NCBI GenBank assembly: GCA_031264715.1
Contig: JAISDP010000109.1
Coordinates: 1-21,618, forward strand
Reading direction: 5' to 3'
DNA length: 21,618 nucleotides
Source of the DNA: Bacteroidales bacterium
Lineage (GTDB): Bacteria > Bacteroidota > Bacteroidia > Bacteroidales > UBA4181
Below are positions 9,301 to 15,577 of this stretch, piece after piece; within the stretch, counting starts at the first letter, position 1, and each line of letters opens with the position of its first letter. A model generated the notes under the pieces. That model saw only the letters and a program-made list of their open reading frames with translations, had not been told where the DNA came from and did no database searches. The position numbers and the translations under genes are program-made.

Positions 9301-9457
9301 GAACGCTGACTCCTATTAAAGGCTCATTCGTGGTTTGATCTGTAATGGTACCTGTTAGCCTGATTTTTGTTTGGGCAAACATATCGGACATTCCCAAATA
9401 AATAAATGCCAATAAAATTAATCCTTTAATCACATTGTCTCGTTTAATTTTTCTCAT
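6335..9457 (-). CDS. susC: SusC/RagA-family TonB-dependent outer membrane transporter
   Basis: 1040 residues from the ATG at 9457. An upstream TTG at 9466 would add only three residues, and the ATG gives a clean signal peptide (basic MRKIKRD, hydrophobic core, cleavage near MFAQ). Domains in order: carboxypeptidase-regulatory-like beta sandwich (about 33-105), TonB-box region DEVVIVGYG (110-118), plug (about 119-240, with PDVRIRGLSS and GNGVVLITTKKG), then the 22-strand barrel ending in ...GMNITF with C-terminal Phe. There is no STN/anti-sigma-interacting extension, which agrees with control by the adjacent hybrid two-component system rather than an ECF sigma factor. It imports oligosaccharides across the outer membrane using TonB energy, paired with SusD. 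Confidence 0.97.
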   Translation of the reverse strand: MRKIKRDNVIKGLILLAFIYLGMSDMFAQTKIRLTGTITDQTTNEPLIGVSVLEKGTNNGVVSDLDGNYTLNVTDGVGIVYSYVGYLTQEKTAVQGVINVSMVEDTQHLDEVVIVGYGVQKKSSVTGAISQVKAEDMLNRTITRPEQALQGKTAGVQIVQGSAAPGSSPDVRIRGLSSNFSSAPLFVVDGRIATNGIGGIDPNDIESMEVLKDAASSAIYGIAAGNGVVLITTKKGTMGKSSISYDFQTSTQAIARIPKVMNAEQYIDYMTEAQYLTMDAIMQNYDFKTNTDWSRETFEPSLMMRHNLAFQGGNAAGAYYLSLSYLDNDGYVKGDNDSYRRYTATINGSYNIKPWLEVGTNNQVEYYTRRNIAEGSEYGSLLMSVLQLDPLTPVSYAPDKLPPHMQSVLKDLYQDKDGNYYSLSPYQMSDQYNPFIMRDSRKHSVSKGYNVNGTVFANFKPIKELVVTSRFGYELSTANGYNFNQHFYANGTIRQAYNSLDVSVNTPVSYQWENFANYTQSFGSHNVNAMLGSSIRQSFNYGVTGRINGSDTDLGIPDEPLFAYPGYASPTAVRSVGGGEETRVSWFSVFGRLTYDYANRYFFQASLRRDGADLSTLPLNKRFGYFPAVSAGWAVSNENFFEPLLDAVSFLKLRASWGQNGSPSMLAGSWTWSSSIVHTTTSIGPGGPPRITPVIYPFTNALNYTDAYFPNVLGNPDLGWERSEQLDLGFDARFLNNRLTLGFDYFNKTTKDLIMTGVTLSTIVGNTASPINAGSISNKGVEVELGWNDRIGDFRYGIKANLATLHNEVTATHLSLPRINGARVHTNEGITVFERGYPAWYIRGFKVERIDPATGDPVFMDLEPDGIINDDDRTMIGNSMPDFTYGLTLTGAWKGFDLTLFATGAQGNDILLCMNRGDRLQANTLKIFYDQRWTTDNTGASRARTNASDKDKYWLSDAFIYDGSFLKIKQIQLGYTLPSSMLNKIYLSSVRAYVSLDDFFTFTSYPGFDPETVGTGQGMGLDKGNYPASRKIVLGMNITF

Positions 9458-9530
9458 AATCTGCAAAATGTTAGAATTAAATGTTTAACAAAAAGTCCGG
9501 CAGTTCATAACCGACAAGGATTGCACTACC

Positions 9531-9538
9531 GAAATTTA
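9531..9538 (-). promoter_or_regulatory. Possible susC promoter -7 element
   Basis: TAAATTTC on the minus strand matches seven of eight positions of the Bacteroidetes -7 consensus TAnnTTTG. A TTG of the -33 type lies 22 bases upstream, slightly further than usual. The start would be about 70 bases before the susC ATG. The phased TTTGC array begins about 33 bases further upstream, where an activator would be expected. The match is weak. Confidence 0.3.
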
Positions 9539-9571
9539 TTTGCAATGTTACAGATTTATACAAGAAAGGAG

Positions 9572-9638
9572 TTTGCAGAGCATTTCTTTTACTTTGCAAT
9601 TTGCTTCAAATGATTTGCGTTTTGTTCAAAAACTTTGC
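9572..9638 (-). promoter_or_regulatory. Four helically phased TTTGC (GCAAA) motifs, candidate operator for the hybrid two-component system
   Basis: On the plus strand TTTGC occurs at 9572, 9593, 9614 and 9634, spaced 21, 21 and 20 bases, close to two helical turns, so all copies face one side of the DNA. The two central copies extend to longer repeats: TTTGCAATTTGCTTCAAA (9593-9610) and TTTGCGTTTTGTTCAAA (9614-9630). The fourth is similar over about 17 bases and the first is weaker. AraC-type HTH domains bind such direct repeats, and the sensor encoded just upstream carries one. Binding itself is inferred. Confidence 0.5.
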
Positions 9639-9643
9639 ATTTC

Positions 9644-9657
9644 GTACTATTCAGTAC
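9644..9657. repeat. Small inverted repeat next to the TTTGC array
   Basis: GTACT and AGTAC form a perfect 5-base dyad around ATTC, directly on the upstream flank of the TTTGC array. It could be part of the operator or chance. Confidence 0.25.
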
Positions 9658-9741
9658 TCCTATACTACCCCCCTTACATTCGCTGATTACAACGCATTAT
9701 TCGCCAACAGAATGATGACTGCATCCGGTGTTGAAAATTTC

Positions 9742-9815
9742 ATGCCTACCTTTTTCTAAAGAGGTACCGACCTTTTTTCAAAGAGGTCGGTACCTTTTGA
9801 AAAAAAGGTAGGCAT
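9742..9815. repeat. 74-base inverted repeat built of three 18-base palindromic units (22-base period)
   Basis: Arms of 31 bases (9742-9772 and 9785-9815) pair perfectly for 14 outer and 11 inner bases, with a 6-position imperfect stretch between them and a 12-base loop. The element is also three 18-base units: ACCTTTTTCTAAAGAGGT (9748-9765), ACCTTTTTTCAAAGAGGT (9770-9787) and ACCTTTTGAAAAAAAGGT (9792-9809). The spacers are ACCG and CGGT, which are complementary. Each unit is itself nearly palindromic, so the RNA could fold as one long hairpin or three small ones. It lies 244 bases after the sensor stop and 284 bases before the susC ATG. Function unknown: a dispersed repeat element, an operator or a 3'-end structure are all possible. 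Confidence 0.85.
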
Positions 9816-9901
9816 CTTCTTCAACAGAGGCTTATCTCATCAATATACAAGGAATATGCTTCCGATCTTAGACAAGCCTGACACCCTGCCAATGGAATGC
9901 C

Positions 9902-9918
9902 AACCACCCCAGGTGGTT
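9902..9918. repeat. Small perfect hairpin downstream of the sensor gene
   Basis: AACCACC and GGTGGTT form a 7-base-pair stem around CCA, 142 bases past the sensor stop. No U-run follows in either direction, so it is not a typical intrinsic terminator. It might protect a transcript 3' end. Confidence 0.4.
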
Positions 9919-10059
9919 AAATAAATAGTAAACTGATTTATGGTTCTGTTGCTTTTTAGTTTGCGACAAGTATAGGAGTTCTGACTATTAACGAATATTC
10001 TGCCTGAGTTGCTTTTAAGCGTATCTGTTCTGTGTGTGTGTTTTATCTCCAAAATAAGG

Positions 10060-13000
10060 TTATTTATTCTCTGTTTGAAGTACATTTTTATAGTATTCAC
10101 TGGGTGTCACACCAAATTCGGAACGAAATTTTCGGGAAAAAGCAGATGGGCTGGAAAATCCGGTCATTTCGGCAATCTCAGCCAACGTATAATCGCCTGT
10201 TTTCATTATTTCCACAACTTTCGAAAAGCGATAGTTCGTAATAAAATCATAGGGGGTTATTCCTGTAAGCGCTCGAATTTTCTTATAAAAACTTGTTCTG
10301 CTAAACCCTGTTTCACGACAAATCTCGGTAATTCCAAAATTGATATCAGTAAGATGTTCGTTTAATTGCAAATACAGTTTTTCCATGAAACGTTTGTCCA
10401 ATACATTTATTTTCACATCCGTTAAGTTTGTCGGCACAGAATCCGTAACACTCTTATTAAGGTGCAAGGAGCGTTGAACTTTTTGTTTGTTTTCTATAAT
10501 AGTTGAAATTGTAGCACGAAGGAGTTTAGCTTCAAAAGGCTTGGTTATGTATGCTTCTGCTCCGCATCCTATACCTTCCAGTTTATCGATGGTAGAGGAT
10601 TTTGCAGTCAATATAACAACGGGTATATGACAATATTCCGGATTCCCTTTAATCCATTTGCATAAATCGTAACCGTTCATCCTTGGCATCATCACATCCG
10701 TTATAGTCAGATCAACAGTATTATTACTAAAAGCTTCTATTGCCTCAATACCATCTTTTGCCTTTATGATGCTGTATTCTTCGTTTAAATATTGTTGCAG
10801 GAAATGTGACATTTCATCATTATCTTCTACTATCAGAATATGGAGCTTCAAATCCTCATTTTCTTGTGTTTTTTCATTCAACTTGTCCGATTCCGCTATG
10901 TCTAATATATAATCTTTATTTATTATGACCTCCGATTCTTCATAGCTGTTTAGACCGAGAGGAAGGGTAAAGGTGAATATGACCCCTCTCGGTTTATTGT
11001 CGGAAACCAGGATTTCGCCTTTGTGTAATGAGACTAACTGTTTGGTGTGAGCCAGGCCTACACCAAAACTACGTATTTCCTTTCGAGCCTTGTCCTTCTC
11101 ATTTTTAAAATATCTCTCAAATATCTTTTGCTTCATATTATCCGGAATGCCGACGCCCGTATCTGCCACAGATAAACATAAACTGCAATCTTTTTTATAT
11201 ACGGATATTTTTATATTCCCCCCTTTTGATGTATATTTCACAGCATTACTTATCAGATTATAAAATATCTTCATTACTTTGTCTTCATCTAACGGGAGTA
11301 CAAATGATTCGGGCATATCAATGGAGAATGAAAGTCCGTTTTTTATCATTGTCGAGCGAAAAACTTCCGCAACATCCCTAATAATAGGGGTTATGTCTTT
11401 TTCTATTATTTGTAAATTATAACCCGGATTATCTAAAATATTCTGTTCATTATCATAGTCAATTAACTGTCCGGTTAACTGCATGATACGTGCAAGGTTT
11501 TTGTCAATAGTGTTTATAAGATCGCCTTCGCTTTCCGTCCATTTATGTTTATCAACCAATTCATAAAACGGGGCAATAATTAGCGAAATAGGAGTTCGAA
11601 AGGTATGAGAGAGATTAGAAAACAGATTTACTTTAAGTTCTTCATTCTCTGCTTTAAAGCGATATTTTGCCCCTGTTATTTTCATTCGGATAAATAACGA
11701 AATCAAATATACGATACCGGTACATAGCAATAATCCAGTCAGCAACAAAAAAACAGGATGCTGCCAAAAAGCATACTTTATATGAATAGGCAAAACAGAA
11801 GTTGAAGTGTAATTTTCTCCTCCCCAATATCGCGCCCTTAGCATAAAGGTATATTCTCCCGGAGGAAGATTTGTGTAAATAGCATTTGTATAATTCCCTA
11901 TATCATTCCAATCATTATCATAACCATCCATTCTGTACTCATAGTGTATCATGTCCGAACGAATAAAATCAATAGATGCGAAACTAAAGTACAAATGTTT
12001 TTGGGCATGTTTCAACACAAGTTTATCAGGAATTCCGATAAGATCATTTCCATTCACCATTACATAATCTATCAAAGGAATTGGAGGTATTAATTCGTCG
12101 TAATTATATCCGGCATTAATTTTCAAAATACAGCTTCTTCCGCAAACATAGACGTCGCCGTTTTTAGCTTTCATAAGGCATTCTCTCCGTAAATCATAAA
12201 GTTTTCCACCAACTTCGTTATAATTGACTATTTTCCCTCTTCCCGGATAATATTTAACAAGTCCGTTTGTTGTTGTAATCCATATATTTCCCAATATATC
12301 TTCGACCGATTCATAGGCTGTATTATCAGGCAAACCGGTAGCCAAATCCAAGGTAAATAATGTACTGTCGGGTCTCCCTATAACTACTCCCATATCAAAA
12401 GTTGAAAACCAATGGTTCCCTTTAGAATCGGTCATAATATCCATAATGTAATGTTTTATTTTCATCCCGGAATATTCCCAAAAACCTTTTTCAGGATGAA
12501 AACACACATAGTCTCCTTTATTTATTCTGAATAAGATATTTTTACCTGAAGGCGCAACTAAAGGTGCATTATAATCAGGCATTCTCTCCGGGATGAAAAA
12601 AACAGATGCTTCTATGTTTTTATTAAAAGAAACGATGCGGTAATCATCCATGAAGAAAAGATAGTCATCATGCAAATCTATGATATTGACTTCTGACTGC
12701 CAGCCTTTTCCCAGTTTAGTGCATTTCAAAAGGCGGAAGTTGTCCTGTTCTATTTGATACGTATATATTTTATCAAATTTGACCAACCATAGACGGTTTT
12801 GATCATCTATTTTAAAATGGATACAATTGGAGTCAGCCTCCTCCAACTGTACCTTTTTAAATAAACCGCTATTATTATCCAACAACCATATCCCTCCCTC
12901 GCTCAAAACAAAAAGACGATTATCCTCATCTGTATCAATTTTATAAATAGGCAGCTCTATACTATGGAGGTTATCAGGAGATACGAGTTCTGTAAATTCG

Positions 13001-13971
13001 GGAAATTTAGAAACCGTTTCAATAATAAAACAGCCTACCTTATATTGGTACAGAGGACGATTTATCCATAACCTGTTTCCCGTATCTAAAAATAAAAACC
13101 TAAATCCCCGGCTATCGCCATCACTTTCGTCAAATGAACGGATAAAACTAATCTTATCATTCTCGTGTGAATAGCGGTAAAGCCCTTCATCTGCAATTCC
13201 TACAATAATATCTCCGGCTGTATCTTTAGTTATAAGATTAATATATTTCCCTGAACAGCGTTTTATCAACAAAGGATTTGAATGTACTTCCTGTCCGGAA
13301 AATGAAAACATCTTTATACCATTATCTGTTGCAACAAATATTCTTCCATCGGCAATCAGAATGTGATTAATCTTAGTATCTACATCAGTCCGGGAAACGA
13401 TATTTAAGCCTGCGTCTACAATAAGTATTGACTGTGGTTCATACACACAATAATTACCGTTTCCCATATCAATGCATGAATTATACACTAAATTTGGCCC
13501 CATCGGTATAGTATGGAGAACTTTCTCAAGCGTTTCGTTGACAATCGCCAATTGGCTATTATCTATGTAAGCAAGAAAATTTCCGTCAGGCAGTTTTTGT
13601 TGGACAGAAATATTGGAAATCCGGCTGTACACATTATAAAAAGTATCTTTTTCCCTGTTATATTTAGAGTAACCGTAGATATTACATGCATATACAGCCC
13701 CATTATCATCAGTCAGTACATTTTGAATCATACTGTGCATCAACGAAACATGAGTACTGTCTCTGGAGTATTTAGTAAGATTGTTCCCATCATATTTATA
13801 TAGGCCTTTACTCGTTCCAATCCATATATATCCATAGCTGTCGCTCACCACTGAAGTAGTTATTTCTTTCTCAATAACGGAAAAATCAACTTTTATACTT
13901 TTTGCATGCGATTGGGAGGAAAAGAGCATTCCTGCCATTATTATTTCAAAAATCTTTAAATAACTATTCAT
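10060..13971 (-). CDS. Hybrid two-component system (HTCS) sensor-regulator of the polysaccharide locus
   Basis: 1303 residues, normal for this class. A signal peptide/anchor (1-23, ending SHAK) precedes a periplasmic two-bladed-type propeller of Reg_prop repeats (about 25-630; for example DSYGYIWIGTSKGLYKY at 44-60 and DILGNIWITTTNGLVKY at 558-574). A Y_Y_Y domain (about 650-732) and one membrane helix (about 738-762) follow. The kinase has the H box FSNLSHTFRTP with phospho-acceptor His789, N box NLISNAVKY (905-913) and G boxes DTGVGI (937-942) and GVGLA (970-974). A receiver domain (about 1043-1160, Asp1092 in TDVMMP) and an AraC-type HTH (about 1210-1297) complete it. The residue after the phospho-His is Thr rather than the usual Glu/Asp. 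By family knowledge an oligosaccharide bound in the periplasm triggers phosphotransfer and the HTH activates the neighbouring susCD operon. The gene looks clearly more AT-rich than susCD. Confidence 0.96.
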   Translation of the reverse strand: MNSYLKIFEIIMAGMLFSSQSHAKSIKVDFSVIEKEITTSVVSDSYGYIWIGTSKGLYKYDGNNLTKYSRDSTHVSLMHSMIQNVLTDDNGAVYACNIYGYSKYNREKDTFYNVYSRISNISVQQKLPDGNFLAYIDNSQLAIVNETLEKVLHTIPMGPNLVYNSCIDMGNGNYCVYEPQSILIVDAGLNIVSRTDVDTKINHILIADGRIFVATDNGIKMFSFSGQEVHSNPLLIKRCSGKYINLITKDTAGDIIVGIADEGLYRYSHENDKISFIRSFDESDGDSRGFRFLFLDTGNRLWINRPLYQYKVGCFIIETVSKFPEFTELVSPDNLHSIELPIYKIDTDEDNRLFVLSEGGIWLLDNNSGLFKKVQLEEADSNCIHFKIDDQNRLWLVKFDKIYTYQIEQDNFRLLKCTKLGKGWQSEVNIIDLHDDYLFFMDDYRIVSFNKNIEASVFFIPERMPDYNAPLVAPSGKNILFRINKGDYVCFHPEKGFWEYSGMKIKHYIMDIMTDSKGNHWFSTFDMGVVIGRPDSTLFTLDLATGLPDNTAYESVEDILGNIWITTTNGLVKYYPGRGKIVNYNEVGGKLYDLRRECLMKAKNGDVYVCGRSCILKINAGYNYDELIPPIPLIDYVMVNGNDLIGIPDKLVLKHAQKHLYFSFASIDFIRSDMIHYEYRMDGYDNDWNDIGNYTNAIYTNLPPGEYTFMLRARYWGGENYTSTSVLPIHIKYAFWQHPVFLLLTGLLLCTGIVYLISLFIRMKITGAKYRFKAENEELKVNLFSNLSHTFRTPISLIIAPFYELVDKHKWTESEGDLINTIDKNLARIMQLTGQLIDYDNEQNILDNPGYNLQIIEKDITPIIRDVAEVFRSTMIKNGLSFSIDMPESFVLPLDEDKVMKIFYNLISNAVKYTSKGGNIKISVYKKDCSLCLSVADTGVGIPDNMKQKIFERYFKNEKDKARKEIRSFGVGLAHTKQLVSLHKGEILVSDNKPRGVIFTFTLPLGLNSYEESEVIINKDYILDIAESDKLNEKTQENEDLKLHILIVEDNDEMSHFLQQYLNEEYSIIKAKDGIEAIEAFSNNTVDLTITDVMMPRMNGYDLCKWIKGNPEYCHIPVVILTAKSSTIDKLEGIGCGAEAYITKPFEAKLLRATISTIIENKQKVQRSLHLNKSVTDSVPTNLTDVKINVLDKRFMEKLYLQLNEHLTDINFGITEICRETGFSRTSFYKKIRALTGITPYDFITNYRFSKVVEIMKTGDYTLAEIAEMTGFSSPSAFSRKFRSEFGVTPSEYYKNVLQTENK

Positions 13972-13994
13972 GGTCTGATTTTTATAGGTTTACA

Positions 13995-14002
13995 CAAAAG
14001 TA
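13995..14002 (-). promoter_or_regulatory. Promoter -7 element of the HTCS gene
   Basis: TACTTTTG on the minus strand is an exact match to the Bacteroidetes -7 consensus TAnnTTTG and lies 23 bases before the ATG at 13971, which gives a short leader. No well-spaced TTTG -33 element is evident. Confidence 0.5.
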
Positions 14003-14009
14003 TATTGTA

Positions 14010-14035
14010 TTTGCCATAAACACCGTTTTGGCAAA
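14010..14035. promoter_or_regulatory. Inverted repeat TTTGCC...GGCAAA over the HTCS promoter
   Basis: TTTGCCA(T)AAAC and GTTTTGGCAAA form a dyad of about 11 pairs with one bulged base, just upstream of the -7 element and covering the -33 zone. It contains the same TTTGC core as the array before susC. A repressor or autoregulatory operator is plausible but unproven. Confidence 0.4.
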
Positions 14036-14158
14036 CATTTTGTGTGATTTCTCCCATTCGATGTCAGGAGCGACTTTTTTTGTTGGTTCTCTCATCAAAG
14101 TTATTAGCTTTGTCTTTACAAATTGTTGCATACGATGTATATATTTAAAGAATTATTT

Positions 14159-14190
14159 AACCGGTCTTTATTTATAATTCGATACCGGTT
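14159..14190 (-). terminator. Possible weak terminator of the efflux operon
   Basis: AACCGGT and ACCGGTT (14184-14190 and 14159-14165) form a 7-base stem with an 18-base loop starting four bases after the outer-membrane-factor stop codon. The following sequence is AT-rich without a clean U-run, so assignment as a terminator is weak. Confidence 0.25.
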
Positions 14191-14194
14191 TTGG

Positions 14195-15577
14195 TTATTC
14201 AATTGCGTCAAGGTTTTTCTCCCACCCTCCGCCCAACGCCCGGTACAGGTTGATTACGCCCTGAACTTCGTCGAACCGGTTGGCAATCTGCGACAGTTGA
14301 ACCTGCAATAACGTTTGTTGCGCCGTCAGCACTTCAAGATAGGTGGCGCTACTGTGCTGCATCAGCAATTTTGTACTGTTTACAGCCGACTTTAATAATT
14401 CGATTTGTTTTTCGTAAATGATGACCTTCTCACGGGCGGTCTGATACAGCGTCAGCGCGTTGTTTACTTCCACGCCAGCATCCAGCAACGTTTGTTGAAA
14501 TACAAGTTTGGCTTCTTCCTGACCGGCTTTGGCAATTTTCAGACGGGCTTTATTCCTGCCCTGATTGAATAGCGGTTGCGTAAGGGAGCCGACTATCTGC
14601 CAGAGCAAAGCGCCCGGATTGGTTATTGCCGCCCCTCCGCTGTTTGTCCAACCCGTACTCCCGCTTAGCGTAAGGGAAGGGTAAAAATATGAACGGGCTT
14701 CGTTGACGGCATAAAAAGTCTGTCTTAACGAGGCTTCTGCGCTCCGCACGTCGGGACGGTTGGACAGCAGTTGCAAGGGGATTCCCAGCGGTAAAGTTCC
14801 GGGCAGCGACTGGTTTTCGAGTATGCCGCGAACGATTGCATGTGGTGTTTCACCCAACATGGCGCACAGCGCATTTTCAACTTCTGTCAACTGCCGTTTC
14901 AGGTCGATGACGGAAGCATCTACCGCCAGTTTGCCGGCTTCCGTTTGTGTAACCGCAGCATCGTTACTACGCCCTGCCGCTTTCAGCGCACGTATGACCC
15001 GCACATTTTCTCCCCATACAGATGCCGTTTCAATGGCGACTTTTAACTGACCGTCCAGCATCAGCAACGTATAGTAGGAGTTGCTTATATTGGCTGTCAG
15101 CGAGGTTTGCACTGCCTGACGGTAGGCTTCGCTCTGTTCCAGTACGGTTTTCTGCTGCTGTCTGGCATTGGTCAGCCTGCCGAAAATGTCCACTTCCCAG
15201 TTGGCATTTAGCGGTAGCTGGTATGTTTTGACGGCAGGGTTTCCGCCGAAATGGCTGACAGCGCTCTGCGGATTTAAGGAAATGGCGGGAAAATACGACA
15301 GTCCGGCGGCTTTCAGTGAGGCTTCCGCCTGTGTGATGCGCAGGCGGGCAATCTGCAAATCGGCGTTGCTGTCCAGTGCCGCACGGATTAACGCCTGTAA
15401 ATGGATGTCCGTAAAGATTTCATGCCACGGCAAGCGGGCTATGGTTGCCGTATCTGTTGTATTTATGTTTTCTCCGAAAAGATTGTCTGTCTGCACTTCG
15501 GGGCGCGTGTATGTGCCGTATATCCCGCAACCGCTCAAAGAGGCAACCGTAATAATGATTAATATTGTCTTTTTCAT
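14195..15577 (-). CDS. RND efflux outer membrane lipoprotein, TolC/NodT/OprM family
   Basis: 460 residues from the ATG at 15577. An upstream in-frame GTG at 15631 would add 18 residues lacking signal character, whereas this ATG gives a lipoprotein signal ending SLSGC (Cys17). Two OEP repeats follow (about 55-250 and 265-455), with family motifs ADLQIARLRITQAEASLKAA and RPDVRSAEASL. It forms the trimeric outer membrane channel for the pump encoded just upstream. Its ATG overlaps the pump stop in an ATGA, showing translational coupling. The substrate cannot be read from the sequence. Confidence 0.93.
   Translation of the reverse strand: MKKTILIIITVASLSGCGIYGTYTRPEVQTDNLFGENINTTDTATIARLPWHEIFTDIHLQALIRAALDSNADLQIARLRITQAEASLKAAGLSYFPAISLNPQSAVSHFGGNPAVKTYQLPLNANWEVDIFGRLTNARQQQKTVLEQSEAYRQAVQTSLTANISNSYYTLLMLDGQLKVAIETASVWGENVRVIRALKAAGRSNDAAVTQTEAGKLAVDASVIDLKRQLTEVENALCAMLGETPHAIVRGILENQSLPGTLPLGIPLQLLSNRPDVRSAEASLRQTFYAVNEARSYFYPSLTLSGSTGWTNSGGAAITNPGALLWQIVGSLTQPLFNQGRNKARLKIAKAGQEEAKLVFQQTLLDAGVEVNNALTLYQTAREKVIIYEKQIELLKSAVNSTKLLMQHSSATYLEVLTAQQTLLQVQLSQIANRFDEVQGVINLYRALGGGWEKNLDAIE

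Larger units (their letters stand above)
9458..10059. other. 602-base intergenic region between the sensor gene and susC
   Basis: No supportable gene is present. The half near susC contains four phased TTTGC motifs and a possible promoter. The middle holds a 74-base three-unit dyad, and a small perfect hairpin lies nearer the sensor stop. Composition is AT-rich apart from a run of six Cs (9667-9672 on the plus strand). It must contain the susC control region, and probably the 3' end of the sensor transcript. Confidence 0.8.

Noticed and set aside
9458..9466. TTG start at 9466 for susC
   Set aside because: It adds only three residues before a good ATG that begins a standard signal peptide.
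9902..9918. Intrinsic terminator of the sensor gene
   Set aside because: The stem is perfect but no U-run follows on the minus strand, and it lies 142 bases past the stop.
9840..10100. 86-codon minus-strand frame overlapping the end of the sensor gene
   Set aside because: It overlaps the HTH-coding end of the sensor in another frame, has no ribosome site, and its residue mix is not convincing. The hairpin at 9902-9918 lies inside it.
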